A stretch of 64,000 bases of DNA from assembly GCA_947492575.1 (NCBI GenBank), contig CANLNK010000006.1:62001-126000 (forward strand), read 5' to 3'. Each line of letters opens with the position of its first letter. Positions within the stretch are counted from its first letter, which is position 1. The translations under genes were made by a program, and so were the position numbers. Positions 25,672 through 35,347 of the stretch are shown in pieces. Under the pieces are notes generated by a model, which worked only from the letters and a program-made list of their open reading frames with translations, ran no database searches and had not been told where the DNA came from. This DNA is from an uncultured Thalassotalea sp. (lineage in GTDB: Bacteria > Pseudomonadota > Gammaproteobacteria > Enterobacterales > Alteromonadaceae).

Positions 25672-27372
25672 TTATATCGACACTTTCCTAATATTTTCAA
25701 CGATAGCTCTGACACCATTACCTCGAGACGGGCTTAAATGTTGCAACAACCCTAACCTTTCAAAGTAAATTTCAATATCAAAAGCTTGTATGTGTTCGCT
25801 ACTTTTATTCTGATACGCAGCAAGCACAATTACCAATAAGCCACGGATGACTTTCGCGTCGCTATCAGCACTAAAATGCCAGTGCTTATCATCGTCGAGC
25901 TGAGCCTTTAACCATACGTCACTTTCACACCCCTTAACTAAGTTACTCTCACTTCTCTCGGTTTTAGGCATTCGTTCTAGTAGCTTACTTAGCAACATGA
26001 TTTCGCGATGTTTTCCATCCCAACCCTTTGCTTTATCAAAGCGCTCAATTATCTCAAGTGTCGCGTCGTCGATTGTGGCCTCGTCAAAGTTCGCACCGTA
26101 AGTTTGTGAACTTGGCACTGGGTTTGCCGACTTTCCATCGTCTTCATTTTCCATTTCAGCGTTAACAAACTGATTGAGTAGAGCAATTAAGTTATCAACT
26201 TCCGTTTGTGTATTATATGGTGCTAGAGACACCCTTACACAGCCATCTTGCTCAAGAAATTCAAATAGAGGCATGGCGCAATGATGCCCTGCTCTTACGG
26301 CAATATCGTGAGCATCCAAAAAACTAGCGACATCTTTGGCATGGTCTGCGAGATTAAATGAGAAAAGTGGAACGTCCGGCTCACCATTAAATAGAAATGT
26401 TAAGCTAGGTATGTCTGATAATTTCTTATGAGTGTAGCAAATAAGTGACTTTTCATAATCAGCGACAGCACTTAAATCGAGAGTCGACACAAACTTCATC
26501 GCTTCAGCAAAACCGATTACGCCGACGATATTTGGCGTGCCTGCTTCAAATTTAAATGGCAATTCGCCAAAACTTGTTCCTGAAAAGCTCACTTTTTTAA
26601 TCATCTCACCACCAAACTGATAAGGCGGCATGGCATCGAGTAAAGCTTCTTTACCATAGACTAAGCCAATCCCTGTTGGGCCAAACATCTTATGGGCGGA
26701 AAAAACTAGAAAGTCGCAATCAATTGCTTGTACATCGATACTTTGATGAGCAACTGCTTGTGCGGCATCAACAACAACAGTAGCTCCGGCAGCACGAGCA
26801 GCTTTTACAATACCTTCAATTGGGTTTAATTTTCCAACAACATTAGAAATCATCGCTAAGGAAACAATTTTAGTATTATCACTAAACACACCAGATATAG
26901 CGGATTTTTCAATTCGCCCTTCATTATCTAGCGGTAATACTTTAATTATGGCACCGGTTGCTTGCGCTACTTGTTGCCAAGGAACGATGTTCGCGTGATG
27001 TTCAGCATACGAAAGTACGATTTCATCGCCTTTTGTGAGCGTTGTCTGAGCAAAGCATTGGGCAATTAGATTTATCCCTTCCGTTGTACCTTTGGTCCAA
27101 ATAATTTCTTTCGTTGATTTGGCGTTCACGAATGCACGAGCAATTTCTCGTGCTTGCTCAAACTTAACCGTAGCCGCAGCACTTAAACGGTGCGCAGCTC
27201 TGTGCACATTGGCATTTTCTGCTTGATAGAAGTTACTCGTGACTTCAATCACGCGCTTATGTTTCTGGGTCGTTGCCGCATTATCAAAATACACTGGACG
27301 GTTCGAAGCTGCAGATTCATCATAAAAAGGAAAGAATGCAGCAAACGATCTTGGATTAAATATTTTCATCAA
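25672..27372 (-). CDS. Fused cysteine desulfurase and SufE-type sulfur acceptor (CsdA-CsdE)
   Basis: A 566-residue fusion. Residues about 15-410 are a class V aminotransferase fold of the CsdA/SufS type: YFDNAATTQ near the start, Lys228 in SAHKMFG for pyridoxal phosphate, and the catalytic Cys365 in AGHHCAMP. Residues about 430-566 are a SufE/CsdE domain with the acceptor cysteine Cys482 in KGCESDVW. In E. coli these are separate proteins that form a persulfide relay. Fusion places both cysteines on one chain. Its neighbour tcdA (csdL) repeats the E. coli csdA-csdE-csdL linkage, so it is named Csd rather than Suf; suf genes are absent here. Confidence 0.9.
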   Translation of the reverse strand: MMKIFNPRSFAAFFPFYDESAASNRPVYFDNAATTQKHKRVIEVTSNFYQAENANVHRAAHRLSAAATVKFEQAREIARAFVNAKSTKEIIWTKGTTEGINLIAQCFAQTTLTKGDEIVLSYAEHHANIVPWQQVAQATGAIIKVLPLDNEGRIEKSAISGVFSDNTKIVSLAMISNVVGKLNPIEGIVKAARAAGATVVVDAAQAVAHQSIDVQAIDCDFLVFSAHKMFGPTGIGLVYGKEALLDAMPPYQFGGEMIKKVSFSGTSFGELPFKFEAGTPNIVGVIGFAEAMKFVSTLDLSAVADYEKSLICYTHKKLSDIPSLTFLFNGEPDVPLFSFNLADHAKDVASFLDAHDIAVRAGHHCAMPLFEFLEQDGCVRVSLAPYNTQTEVDNLIALLNQFVNAEMENEDDGKSANPVPSSQTYGANFDEATIDDATLEIIERFDKAKGWDGKHREIMLLSKLLERMPKTERSESNLVKGCESDVWLKAQLDDDKHWHFSADSDAKVIRGLLVIVLAAYQNKSSEHIQAFDIEIYFERLGLLQHLSPSRGNGVRAIVENIRKVSI

Positions 27373-27512
27373 TTATTTGACATAAAAAAGCCATATTTAT
27401 TCCACAATTATACCCTAGTATCTGCTCTCGTTAACCAAAACAAATGTTAACGTATTGTTAATGTCGTTTTTTTATTCTATACCTAAGAGACAGTAATATT
27501 AGGGAGACAAGT

Positions 27513-27737
27513 ATGTCCTTATTCTCATGGTTTACCGATGCCTCTGATCAACAATCTCACGCCAGAAAAACTAAAATTAATAAACCACTTAACCAATCAA
27601 TGTGGCCTACAGCCAGCATAAGAAAAACGCTATTAGATAATGATGCACAACCGCGTATTAACGACTTAAAAAATATGTCTGTCGACAATAAAAAGCAGAT
27701 AAATCAAATAAAAGAACAACTAATTAAAGGAAATTAA
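27513..27737 (+). CDS. 74-residue hydrophilic protein of unknown function
   Basis: A small ORF with a strong ribosome binding site (TTAGGGAGACAAGT before the ATG). The product begins MSLFSWFTD, is rich in Asn, Lys and Gln, and ends in a probable helix (KKQINQIKEQLIKGN). No signal sequence, membrane segment or known domain. It diverges from csdAE across 140 bases. I do not recognise it. Confidence 0.6.
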   Translation: MSLFSWFTDASDQQSHARKTKINKPLNQSMWPTASIRKTLLDNDAQPRINDLKNMSVDNKKQINQIKEQLIKGN

Positions 27738-27787
27738 CGAGAAGAAAATAACTAAGCGGCGTGAAAGCTAGAAGCTATTAACTAAGG

Positions 27788-29341
27788 CTAAAACCCGCCA
27801 GTTAATATTTTATATTGTTTCTCATCGTTCTTAACCAGCCTTGCTGAGCTCTCTAGCAAGCGCTTGGCGGCTTTAATATTGCCCTCCAAATAATGAGCTC
27901 TTGCAAAGTTGTAATGAAAACTCGGTCGACTATATTGCTCTGGCGATGCCGAGAATAATGAATAAAATGCATCTGGCATTTCAAGATTATGATTTCTCAT
28001 TTTGTTTCGTGTGCTAAACGGTTTCACTGACACTAAATCACTCTGTCGCTGACAGGTTTCTGAGAGAAAAATCCCAGCCCCTGAATTATCAAGTACAACC
28101 TCTATTGGCCAGTACGCGTCACCATTGGTCTCTATTAGATTTGCTTCTACGACATTTTCTTCCGTCAATAAGCTAAACCAAGGTAACGTTTTAACAATTG
28201 AGGCCGGTAACATCCTCTGACCATCGAAGTGTTTGATTTCGGCAACATCTATATTGGCAACGTTAAAGCCCAAATTTCCGGTACTTTGACAAAGTTGATG
28301 CGACTCCCTTAACGCGTACTCATCGATAAAACCCAAGAAATGAGCGGCTTCATGCATAAAAACATTGGCATCGTCTCCTCTGTCTAAATGCATAATGCCG
28401 TAGTACACATTCGCCTTACCTTCAGGTAGTAATAACGCGAGATAATCACTACCTATTGCTTTCACGTAACTTTCCATCGCTAACTCATTACACAGAATAG
28501 GTTGTTCAGCCGACGCTTGGCAATCTAATGCTTGTGGCGGAATATAGCGAATCGCATCAACACAAAGATAGTTCGCCATATCATCCTGAAGATATTCGGA
28601 GACGATATCCTGCCACTGTGCTAAGTCTTCATAATAACTTGCCATCAAAGTAATCGAGTAGTGACAACTATTACCGTTTGTTATTTGTTTATTCGAGTAG
28701 AACTTCAAGCTGGAGTTTGGCCGTGCCTGTTGGTTCGCTTCCGCAATACCAAATAAAACGAGGTTACTGGCAACTTCACCAGAAGAAGCAAAAGCAACAA
28801 TATCAGCTGTCGCGCCTTCGATAAGTTTTTTATCACCTAATGCTAAGGCATTTTTAAGAGAAAGCTCGGCGGTGCGCTCAGAGAGATTGCCGTATTTAAG
28901 TCGTAATGTATTGATGACTGTTTGAGACGCCTGAAACCGATTTTGTCGATAGAGAAAGTTTGCATAGTCGCCAACAACTATACCAGCATCAATATGCAAT
29001 TTGTCTTGCGAAAAAATGTGAGTTACTGCGTCTTTCCAAATTTTTTCGGCGTCAGTGACCTTCCCTGTTTCCGTCAAATATGTTGCTAAGTCGTTAGCTA
29101 TTTCGATGTCATGGTCTGCAAGGTCATATGCAAGGGTTAGCCATTTGTTACTACCAACATCATGTTGTTTAATTGAACGCTTAAGTGCAGCAGGAATGCC
29201 TTGCTGCACAGCAAACGTTAGCTGACTATCTGTTTCCTCATCGGCTTCTACTAGCTGCGTTAAATAAGGCGCATAAAAAAATGAGCTCGACGATAAAATT
29301 ATCGTCAAGCTCATTGTGATTAACCATTTAGCCTTAATCAT
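27788..29341 (-). CDS. Putative exported zinc metallopeptidase
   Basis: A 517-residue protein with an N-terminal signal or anchor (residues 6-25), a helical repeat-like part (about 45-210), and HEAAHFLGFIDEYA at about residue 330. HExxH followed by DEY resembles the zinc site of peptidase family M64 (HExGHxxxxLxDEY), with one residue less in between. The C-terminal part again looks TPR-like (YSRPSFHYNFARAHYLEGNIKAAKRLLESSARL). It begins 58 bases after the nlpI stop on the same strand and may follow nlpI-pnp transcription. NlpI is an adaptor for envelope peptidases in E. coli, so an envelope role is plausible, but substrate and activity are unknown. Confidence 0.6.
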   Translation of the reverse strand: MIKAKWLITMSLTIILSSSSFFYAPYLTQLVEADEETDSQLTFAVQQGIPAALKRSIKQHDVGSNKWLTLAYDLADHDIEIANDLATYLTETGKVTDAEKIWKDAVTHIFSQDKLHIDAGIVVGDYANFLYRQNRFQASQTVINTLRLKYGNLSERTAELSLKNALALGDKKLIEGATADIVAFASSGEVASNLVLFGIAEANQQARPNSSLKFYSNKQITNGNSCHYSITLMASYYEDLAQWQDIVSEYLQDDMANYLCVDAIRYIPPQALDCQASAEQPILCNELAMESYVKAIGSDYLALLLPEGKANVYYGIMHLDRGDDANVFMHEAAHFLGFIDEYALRESHQLCQSTGNLGFNVANIDVAEIKHFDGQRMLPASIVKTLPWFSLLTEENVVEANLIETNGDAYWPIEVVLDNSGAGIFLSETCQRQSDLVSVKPFSTRNKMRNHNLEMPDAFYSLFSASPEQYSRPSFHYNFARAHYLEGNIKAAKRLLESSARLVKNDEKQYKILTGGF

Positions 29342-29399
29342 TTGTCACTTATTGAAACTAGTGCCTTCTCAATAGTATGCCGACATATATATACGGCAA

Positions 29400-30281
29400 C
29401 TAAAGTGCAGACTTGCCTGTTTGTCGAAGAAGCTCTAACTCTAGCTTGGCATAACGGTGTTCAACAAACTCGTAAACATTGGTTGTAAGTGCTAGCTTAA
29501 AGAAATTCATCGCCGCTTGCGACTGGGCTTTATCTTGCGCTAATTTACCCAAGTAAAAATAAGCTTCGCATAATCTGTCAGTCAGCGCTTTATTTGAACT
29601 CACGTTGGTCGTTAGCTGCGCCATAAACTTCTCTTGAGATAATTCCCCGAGATAAAGTTGAATAATCTGTTTAGCCCAAATTCTGTCGTCAACGAGCTCT
29701 GCGCGTGCTTTTAAATTTGCTAACGCTAGCTCTGAATTTGCTTTACGCTCAGCAAGGTACAACCAAAGCACACGGTAAGGGTCATTCGCTTGTTTGTTGA
29801 AAAACACCGTCAAATCTTCTGCAGCAAGCTCTGGACGTCCACCATAGTAAAGTGCGATACCACGATTTAAGTATGCGTATTCATGCTCAGGCGCAAGATC
29901 GATCACGGAGTCGAACTGTTCATAAGCTTGATCGAACTCTTGCATTTGCGTGAAATAGATCCCTAGAAAGTTATAAGCATCGACTAAATCAGGCTTCAAG
30001 CGTAAAGCACGTGTGAAGTCGTGACGCGCTAAGTTGCGCAATCCCACATTGTCATAGATAACACCGCGATCGTAATACAACTCGGCTTTTTGTACATCCG
30101 TCAACTCTGCACGCTGAATCACTTCTGTGTAACGAGCTATAGCGATTTCGCTTTTATAATCAACGGCAAGAGGTTCAGCAATAACTATATTGCCAATTGC
30201 TGCATCTAAATTTTGCGTTGAAGTACAGGCTTGTAATAAGGCTACCGTAGCGACAGCCACTAATTGATTGAATTTTTTCAC
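29400..30281 (-). CDS. nlpI: Lipoprotein NlpI with TPR repeats
   Basis: A 293-residue lipoprotein, nearly the size of E. coli NlpI (294). I chose the GTG at 30281 because it gives a proper signal peptide (KKFNQLVAVATVALLQACTS, lipobox LQAC at about residue 19); a longer in-frame reading would run through the pnp terminator. TPR units follow (AELYYDRGVIYDNVGLRNLA, DAYNFLGIYFTQMQEFDQAYEQF, YAYLNRGIALYYGGRPELAAEDL), then VEHRYAKLELELL at the end. NlpI is an outer-membrane adaptor that brings together peptidoglycan hydrolases and the Prc protease. Confidence 0.93.
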   Translation of the reverse strand: MKKFNQLVAVATVALLQACTSTQNLDAAIGNIVIAEPLAVDYKSEIAIARYTEVIQRAELTDVQKAELYYDRGVIYDNVGLRNLARHDFTRALRLKPDLVDAYNFLGIYFTQMQEFDQAYEQFDSVIDLAPEHEYAYLNRGIALYYGGRPELAAEDLTVFFNKQANDPYRVLWLYLAERKANSELALANLKARAELVDDRIWAKQIIQLYLGELSQEKFMAQLTTNVSSNKALTDRLCEAYFYLGKLAQDKAQSQAAMNFFKLALTTNVYEFVEHRYAKLELELLRQTGKSAL

Positions 30282-30337
30282 GTAAAACTTATGCCTAAGA
30301 AAGGAAATAAATAGATGTTGAATTAATTCAGTATATA

Positions 30338-30369
30338 AAAAAGGGAGCTTGATAGCTCCCTTTTTATTT
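30338..30369 (-). terminator. Terminator after pnp
   Basis: AAAAAGGGAGCT, loop TGAT, AGCTCCCTTTTT (30338-30365). It is symmetric in its A- and U-runs. It lies between pnp and the nlpI start, so nlpI may have a promoter of its own or depend on read-through. Confidence 0.85.
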
Positions 30370-30397
30370 TTCAATATTGTGTTAATTCATGAATGAA

Positions 30398-32515
30398 TTA
30401 TTCAGCGTCTGCTGCTGCTTCAGCCGCTGGCTTTTCAGCTGCATCTTTCATGCTTAAGCGAACACGGCCTTGACGATCAACTTCTAGTACTTTAACAGTA
30501 ACTTCTTGACCTTCAGTTAACACGTCAGATACTGCGTTAACACGCTCTTCTGAGATTTGTGAAATGTGAACTAAACCATCTTTACCTGGCAGCACGTTAA
30601 CGAATGCACCGAAGTCTACGATACGTACAACTTTACCCGTGTAGATACGACCTACTTCGATTTCAGCAGTTAATGCTTCAATACGTGCGATAGCGTCTTT
30701 CGCTTGCTCGCCGTCTGTTGCAGCAATCTTAACTGTACCGTCGTCTTCGATTTCGATTGTTGTACCCGTTTCTTCAGTAAGTTGGCGAATTGTTGCACCA
30801 CCTTTACCGATAACGTCACGAATCTTGTCAGCATTGATTTTCATCGTATGGATACGTGGTGCGAAATCAGAGATATCGTCACGTGCACTGCTGATAGCTT
30901 GGTCCATTACGCTTAAGATATGGATACGTGCAGCTTTTGCTTGGTTAAGCGCAGTTTGCATAATATCTTGCGTGATACCTTCAATCTTAATGTCCATTTG
31001 AAGCGCTGTGATACCTTCAGAAGTACCGGCTACTTTAAAGTCCATATCACCTAAGTGATCTTCATCACCTAAGATGTCAGAAAGAACAACGTGGTTTTCA
31101 CCTTCTTTAACTAAGCCCATTGCGATACCAGCAACAGATGCTTTAATCGGAACACCAGCATCCATAAGCGCTAATGACGTACCACAAACTGATGCCATTG
31201 AAGATGAACCGTTAGATTCAGTGATTTCTGATACAACACGCACTGCGTATGGGAATTCTTCTGGTGAAGGCATTACTGCTAAAACACCACGCTTAGCAAG
31301 ACGACCGTGACCGATTTCACGACGCTTAGGCGAACCAATGAAACCTGTCTCACCTACCGAGTACGGAGGGAAGTTGTAGTGAAGCATGAACGGGTCAGTC
31401 TTCTCACCTAAGATAGTTTCAACTTTCTGTGCATCACGCTGCGTACCTAAAGTAGCTGTAACTAACGCCTGAGTTTCACCACGTGTGAATACTGCGCTGC
31501 CGTGAGTACGAGGAAGAACACCAGTCATTACGTCTAACGCACGAACCATTTCTGGATCACGACCGTCGATACGTGGGTGACCTTGAGTAATACGACCACG
31601 TACTACATTCTTCTCTAAATCGTGGAATAAGTCTTTCGCTTCTTGAACGTTTAACGCTTCGTCTTCAGCAAGTAGTTTTTCAACTACTTCGTTGCGGATT
31701 TCAGCAACGCGCTCGTAACGCTTAGCTTTTTCAGTGATTTGGTACGCTTCGTTTACTTGCTCAGCTGCTAACTCGTCGATTTTCGCGATAAGTTCAGCAT
31801 TCTTAACAGGTGCTTCCCATTCCCAGCTTGGGTTGTTAACTTCAGCTGCGAATTCTTTAATTGCGTTAATAGCAGTTTGTGATTGCTCGTGACCGTATAC
31901 AACAGCACCTAACATCACGTCTTCAGAAAGTACTTCTGCTTCAGACTCAACCATTAATACAGCTGACTCTGTACCAGCAACAACTAAGTCTAGCTGGCTA
32001 GTTGCTAATTCTGATTGAAGTGGGTTTAATACGTATTTGCCATCAGTGTAACCTACACGTGCTGCACCTACTGGACCGTTGAACGGTGCACCAGTAATTG
32101 CTAAAGCCGCAGATGTACCTAATAAAGAAATGATATCAGGTGCGATTTCTGGGTTAGCAGAAACGACAGTAATAATAACTTGTACTTCGTTTGTAAAACC
32201 TTCCGGGAATAGTGGACGAATTGGACGGTCAATTAAACGTGCGATTAATGTTTCTTCTTCTGAAGGACGACCTTCACGCTTGAAGAAACCACCAGGGATT
32301 TTACCCGCTGCGTACGTTTTTTCTTGGTAGTTAACCGTTAACGGGAAAAAGTCTTGACCTTCAACCGCTTCTTTCTTCGCTACAACAGTAACCAATACGC
32401 TTGTGTCATCCATTGATGCCATCACAGCTGCAGAGGCTTGACGTGCGATTACGCCTGTTTCTAGGGTTACGGTGTGTTGACCGTACTCAAATGTTTTAGT
32501 TACCGGAGTAAACAT
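30398..32515 (-). CDS. pnp: Polyribonucleotide nucleotidyltransferase (PNPase)
   Basis: A 705-residue enzyme with two RNase PH-like domains (about 10-145 and 310-450), the helical linker between, a KH domain ([22 protein letters not shown], about 553-574; GxxG loop) and an S1 domain ([24 protein letters not shown], about 617-640). It degrades RNA from the 3' end by phosphorolysis and is part of the degradosome. The usual upstream partner rpsO is not in the 485 bases ahead of it; instead a repeat element and an alpha/beta hydrolase gene are found. Confidence 0.98.
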   Translation of the reverse strand: MFTPVTKTFEYGQHTVTLETGVIARQASAAVMASMDDTSVLVTVVAKKEAVEGQDFFPLTVNYQEKTYAAGKIPGGFFKREGRPSEEETLIARLIDRPIRPLFPEGFTNEVQVIITVVSANPEIAPDIISLLGTSAALAITGAPFNGPVGAARVGYTDGKYVLNPLQSELATSQLDLVVAGTESAVLMVESEAEVLSEDVMLGAVVYGHEQSQTAINAIKEFAAEVNNPSWEWEAPVKNAELIAKIDELAAEQVNEAYQITEKAKRYERVAEIRNEVVEKLLAEDEALNVQEAKDLFHDLEKNVVRGRITQGHPRIDGRDPEMVRALDVMTGVLPRTHGSAVFTRGETQALVTATLGTQRDAQKVETILGEKTDPFMLHYNFPPYSVGETGFIGSPKRREIGHGRLAKRGVLAVMPSPEEFPYAVRVVSEITESNGSSSMASVCGTSLALMDAGVPIKASVAGIAMGLVKEGENHVVLSDILGDEDHLGDMDFKVAGTSEGITALQMDIKIEGITQDIMQTALNQAKAARIHILSVMDQAISSARDDISDFAPRIHTMKINADKIRDVIGKGGATIRQLTEETGTTIEIEDDGTVKIAATDGEQAKDAIARIEALTAEIEVGRIYTGKVVRIVDFGAFVNVLPGKDGLVHISQISEERVNAVSDVLTEGQEVTVKVLEVDRQGRVRLSMKDAAEKPAAEAAADAE

Positions 32516-32605
32516 TTATAGATTCCTTATTTAAGACACCAACTTACCTATTTAAGTTAGCTCTGTTTTCTTTCATTTAATTTGCCCGCTAATTATAGCG
32601 ATAAC

Positions 32606-32625
32606 AAGCGCTATTACTAGCGCTT
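32606..32625. repeat. Hairpin upstream of pnp
   Basis: AAGCGCTA, loop TTAC, TAGCGCTT: perfect 8-base arms, directly upstream of the putative -10 TATAAT of pnp. It may be an operator or, if transcription begins farther up, a leader hairpin like the RNase III site in the E. coli pnp leader. Confidence 0.5.
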
Positions 32626-32726
32626 AAATCAATTAAAACAAGATTGTCATAAAATAATTGATGCAGCTGATAAATTACTCGAATAAATGAGGGTTTAATA
32701 CCAGTTGAACTAAATATTTGATCATT

Positions 32727-32876
32727 CAGCGAGAGTTAAAAGGCTTATAGGTAAGGCGTTGATTGCAGAGAATGGTTATTCTCGACAACTGCGTCCTGCG
32801 TTGTCCTAATTCTCCACATCCATGTGGTTCCCTTGTCAAAATCAATAACGCAGCATATAAGCCTTTTAAACTCGCC
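32727..32876. mobile_element. MITE-like element carrying the multi-hairpin motif
   Basis: Terminal inverted repeats TTAAAAGGCTTATA (32736-32749) and TATAAGCCTTTTAA (32856-32869) are perfect over 14 bases and extend imperfectly on both sides. Inside are GACAAC/GTTGTC (32784-32805) and CCACAT/ATGTGG (32814-32827), which are the reverse-oriented equivalents of stems in the 118-bp elements at 11053 and 11863. No transposase. A non-autonomous element or a structured RNA repeat is likely. Confidence 0.65.
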
Positions 32877-33000
32877 ATCAGGGAGCTTGTCAGGAAAGTG
32901 ATAATTTCACAAATTTCCTTATTGGAGAATGACTACAACAGCGTCAATTTGCTTTATTCTAACTTTCCTGACATAGCTCTGAAGTGGTTAAATATTTATT

Positions 33001-33873
33001 TCAATTGGTATGACTGTGTTTTTCCAGCCAATCTGTGGTGATTTGCCAAAGCTTATCTGCTTTGCGACTAAAGAACTTCATGTGCCCTATTTCATCCAGT
33101 TGATGATCAGCGGGGTCAAGTTCTAGGCGTTCGGCAGTCATCTTAGTAAAAACAGACGTCATGTCATCAACATTAGTATTGTTAGCAATGTCATCATCAA
33201 CCGCGTTAACCCACATTGCAGGAATTGAAAGTTCGTCGTACCAGTGGTTAGTCACGTCCTTGCCAAAGGCAGTTTTTACATAACCTTCACCGTTACACCA
33301 GTCGCGCCATTGTTTGCCAACAAGTTTAGGTAACGGTTCCCCCATACCAACCCACTGAGACTTTACATGACCAAATAGCAAGTTACTGGTGGGAATATAC
33401 ATATTCATAAAGAAATGTGCTTTGTACTTATAACTTGGTTTCATATTGCGAAGCTGGCCGGATGAACAAGCAACATTAAATAGTGATGAGATTTCTTGGC
33501 AATTGTCCATTAATCCAACTAACTGGCCGCCAGCACTGTGCCCAACTAAGTGATAATTAACATCAGGGAAATGGCCTTGAAGTGCAGAAAGCGCTGCCGA
33601 CATATCTTTTTCGCCCCAGCATTTAAGTGAAGCTTCACCATGATTAAGATCTCCATGAATTGACTCACCAATACCACGGTTGTCAAAGGTTAAAACACCG
33701 TACCCCTGCTCTGCGAGAAAGTTAGTGAAATGATGATAAAACTGTCGTTTGATACCGGTTGCAGGTCCAATAAGCACAGCCGCCTTTAAGGTTAATGAAG
33801 GAGAATAAACACTTGCGGCAAGGCGGAAATTATCGCGACAATCGATCGCAAGATGTTGAACAGATGCTTCCAT
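33001..33873 (-). CDS. Alpha/beta hydrolase
   Basis: A 290-residue cytosolic hydrolase. LTFDNRGIGES (about residue 59-69) and the nucleophile elbow GHSAGG (Ser at about residue 112) are followed by a lid region and a C-terminal DPADHQLDEIGHMKFF, which supplies the catalytic His (GHM). The arrangement fits the COG4757-type predicted hydrolases; the substrate is unknown. It stands alone, reading toward pnp but separated from it by the repeat element. Confidence 0.85.
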   Translation of the reverse strand: MEASVQHLAIDCRDNFRLAASVYSPSLTLKAAVLIGPATGIKRQFYHHFTNFLAEQGYGVLTFDNRGIGESIHGDLNHGEASLKCWGEKDMSAALSALQGHFPDVNYHLVGHSAGGQLVGLMDNCQEISSLFNVACSSGQLRNMKPSYKYKAHFFMNMYIPTSNLLFGHVKSQWVGMGEPLPKLVGKQWRDWCNGEGYVKTAFGKDVTNHWYDELSIPAMWVNAVDDDIANNTNVDDMTSVFTKMTAERLELDPADHQLDEIGHMKFFSRKADKLWQITTDWLEKHSHTN

Positions 33874-34088
33874 AAATTGATTCTAAGATAACTGATAATC
33901 TGTAGCCACATATTAAACTGGTCTTACCAGAAGTGCAAAGTGGAGCGTTCAACGTGAATAGACTGTTAATTTCGGGAAAGAGTAGAATTACGTACGGTTA
34001 AGCTGAAGACCTCTCTGTAGAAACTACAGTAGACGTATAAAGCGTCGTTTTTTTGCCTGACACAAAAAGAATTGCGTCTACTCAGCAT

Positions 34089-35057
34089 TCACTTTTTTGT
34101 TCGTTTTACCCCATACATTTTTTTATCTGCAATCCGAATAAGGCATTCTAATTTATCTGCATTTAAATTTGCTACAGGCGATGATGTATAACCATGACTG
34201 AATGATATGGAAGGATGGCTAGTTTCGCTTTCAACTAGCTTAGTTAGCCGCTTAAGCATGACATCGGCGTCATTTGGCTGTTTTCTTATAAATAAAACTA
34301 AGAATTCATCACCTCCAAAGCGAGCAATGGCATCAGTATCTCGGAATGTCGCCGTTAGGTGTTGAGCAAATTTTTTAATGGCTTGATCGCCAACCGAATG
34401 GCCGTGATTATCATTTAGCGCTTTTAAGTTGTCTAAATCAAAGTAGAACACGCCTATCGCTTCAGACTCTCTTTTGGCAAATTTTATAATATGCTCAGTG
34501 GCTAAACTAAAACCTTTCCTGTTGAGCAAGTTCGTCAGTTCATCATTAAGCGCATAGCTTTCTAGCTGAATATTTTTACTCAGCAATTCAAGCTCTTTTT
34601 CAGCCATATCTCTGAAATGTTCGATCAACCTAAAATAACGATCGTCATAGTTGGTTTTAGCGAAATCCATTATGCAGATAGTGCCGAAGATAGCCCCATT
34701 AGGCCAATGCAATGGGTAGCCTAAGTAAGTGTTAAATCCATCTTGAGTGACTTCAGGGTTAGTTAGCCATTCGGGTCTTTCGGAGGCATTACCTACATAT
34801 AGCTCTTTATTGCGCTGAACAACCTCTCGACAAAACATATTCACATCGGTGCTAATCATAGCGCCCGCGCTGTAGGGGTTTTCTTCAGATTCGTGAGAGA
34901 TAATGACTTTATAATCATCTTCTCCTGCCTGGACAATAAAACCACCAGGGGAGTCGCATAATTCAGACATTAAGTTGACAAGCCTTTGCCATCCAGGAAT
35001 TAGATATTCAGCTTTATCCTGTTCTGTAATCCATTGGTTTGTTGATAAAACATTCAT
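34089..35057 (-). CDS. GAF-GGDEF diguanylate cyclase
   Basis: About 322 residues: an N-terminal GAF domain (about 15-165, WQRLVNLMSELCDSPGGFIVQ to GTICIMDF), then a GGDEF domain (about 175-320) with intact active site RFGGDEFLVLF. The spacing FDLDNLKALNDNHGHSVGD before it is normal. It makes cyclic di-GMP, probably in answer to a ligand of the GAF domain; no membrane segment is seen. The ATG at 35057 is chosen; a TTG seven codons earlier (35078) is also possible because neither has a strong ribosome binding site. No EAL domain and no inhibitory RxxD site at the usual place. Confidence 0.9.
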   Translation of the reverse strand: MNVLSTNQWITEQDKAEYLIPGWQRLVNLMSELCDSPGGFIVQAGEDDYKVIISHESEENPYSAGAMISTDVNMFCREVVQRNKELYVGNASERPEWLTNPEVTQDGFNTYLGYPLHWPNGAIFGTICIMDFAKTNYDDRYFRLIEHFRDMAEKELELLSKNIQLESYALNDELTNLLNRKGFSLATEHIIKFAKRESEAIGVFYFDLDNLKALNDNHGHSVGDQAIKKFAQHLTATFRDTDAIARFGGDEFLVLFIRKQPNDADVMLKRLTKLVESETSHPSISFSHGYTSSPVANLNADKLECLIRIADKKMYGVKRTKK

Positions 35058-35288
35058 AACATCAAACAAGTGAACCAATCGTTACTTAAGTATATTTAAA
35101 AATCTAAGTAGGACAAGCAACACCAAAGCTCTTTATCTACTTTAGTTTTCAATGCAGACATGTCCGATGTTTTAACTTGTTGAGAAAATTCGAAAAGAGC
35201 AAATCAATATGAAAATCTGCTTTTTTCACTCAAACACCAAAGACCTGACAAAACGGCTTTTGATTAAGTGTGGACATTTCATTTGAAA

Positions 35289-35304
35289 CTGTAATTATAT
35301 ACAG
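35289..35304. promoter_or_regulatory. LexA (SOS) box before the helicase gene
   Basis: CTGTAATTATATACAG fits the CTGT-N8-ACAG LexA consensus with an AT-rich centre. It lies inside the spacer of a promoter, TTGAAA (35283-35288) and TATAGT (35307-35312), with an 18-base spacing, where LexA would block polymerase. Confidence 0.85.
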
Positions 35305-35347
35305 TGTATAGTTTATTTAGTTTAACAGTACAAATGAACGCGTCATC

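Larger units (their letters stand above)
32516..33000. other. pnp upstream region without rpsO
   Basis: No gene. Near pnp there is a TATAAT on the minus strand (32597-32592) and a hairpin (32606-32625); farther out lies the MITE-like element (about 32727-32876). From 32877 to 33000 nothing is seen. An ORF across the repeat is not a gene. Confidence 0.7.

Noticed and set aside
24700-27372. SUF iron-sulfur assembly operon
   Set aside because: Only a desulfurase-acceptor fusion is present and its neighbour is tcdA; no sufB, sufC or sufD is seen, so Csd is the better reading.
32763-33041. ORF upstream of the alpha/beta hydrolase gene
   Set aside because: Its start is in the MITE-like element and its peptide (NCVLRCPNSPHPCGS) is a translation of the repeat; it is antisense to the end of the hydrolase gene.
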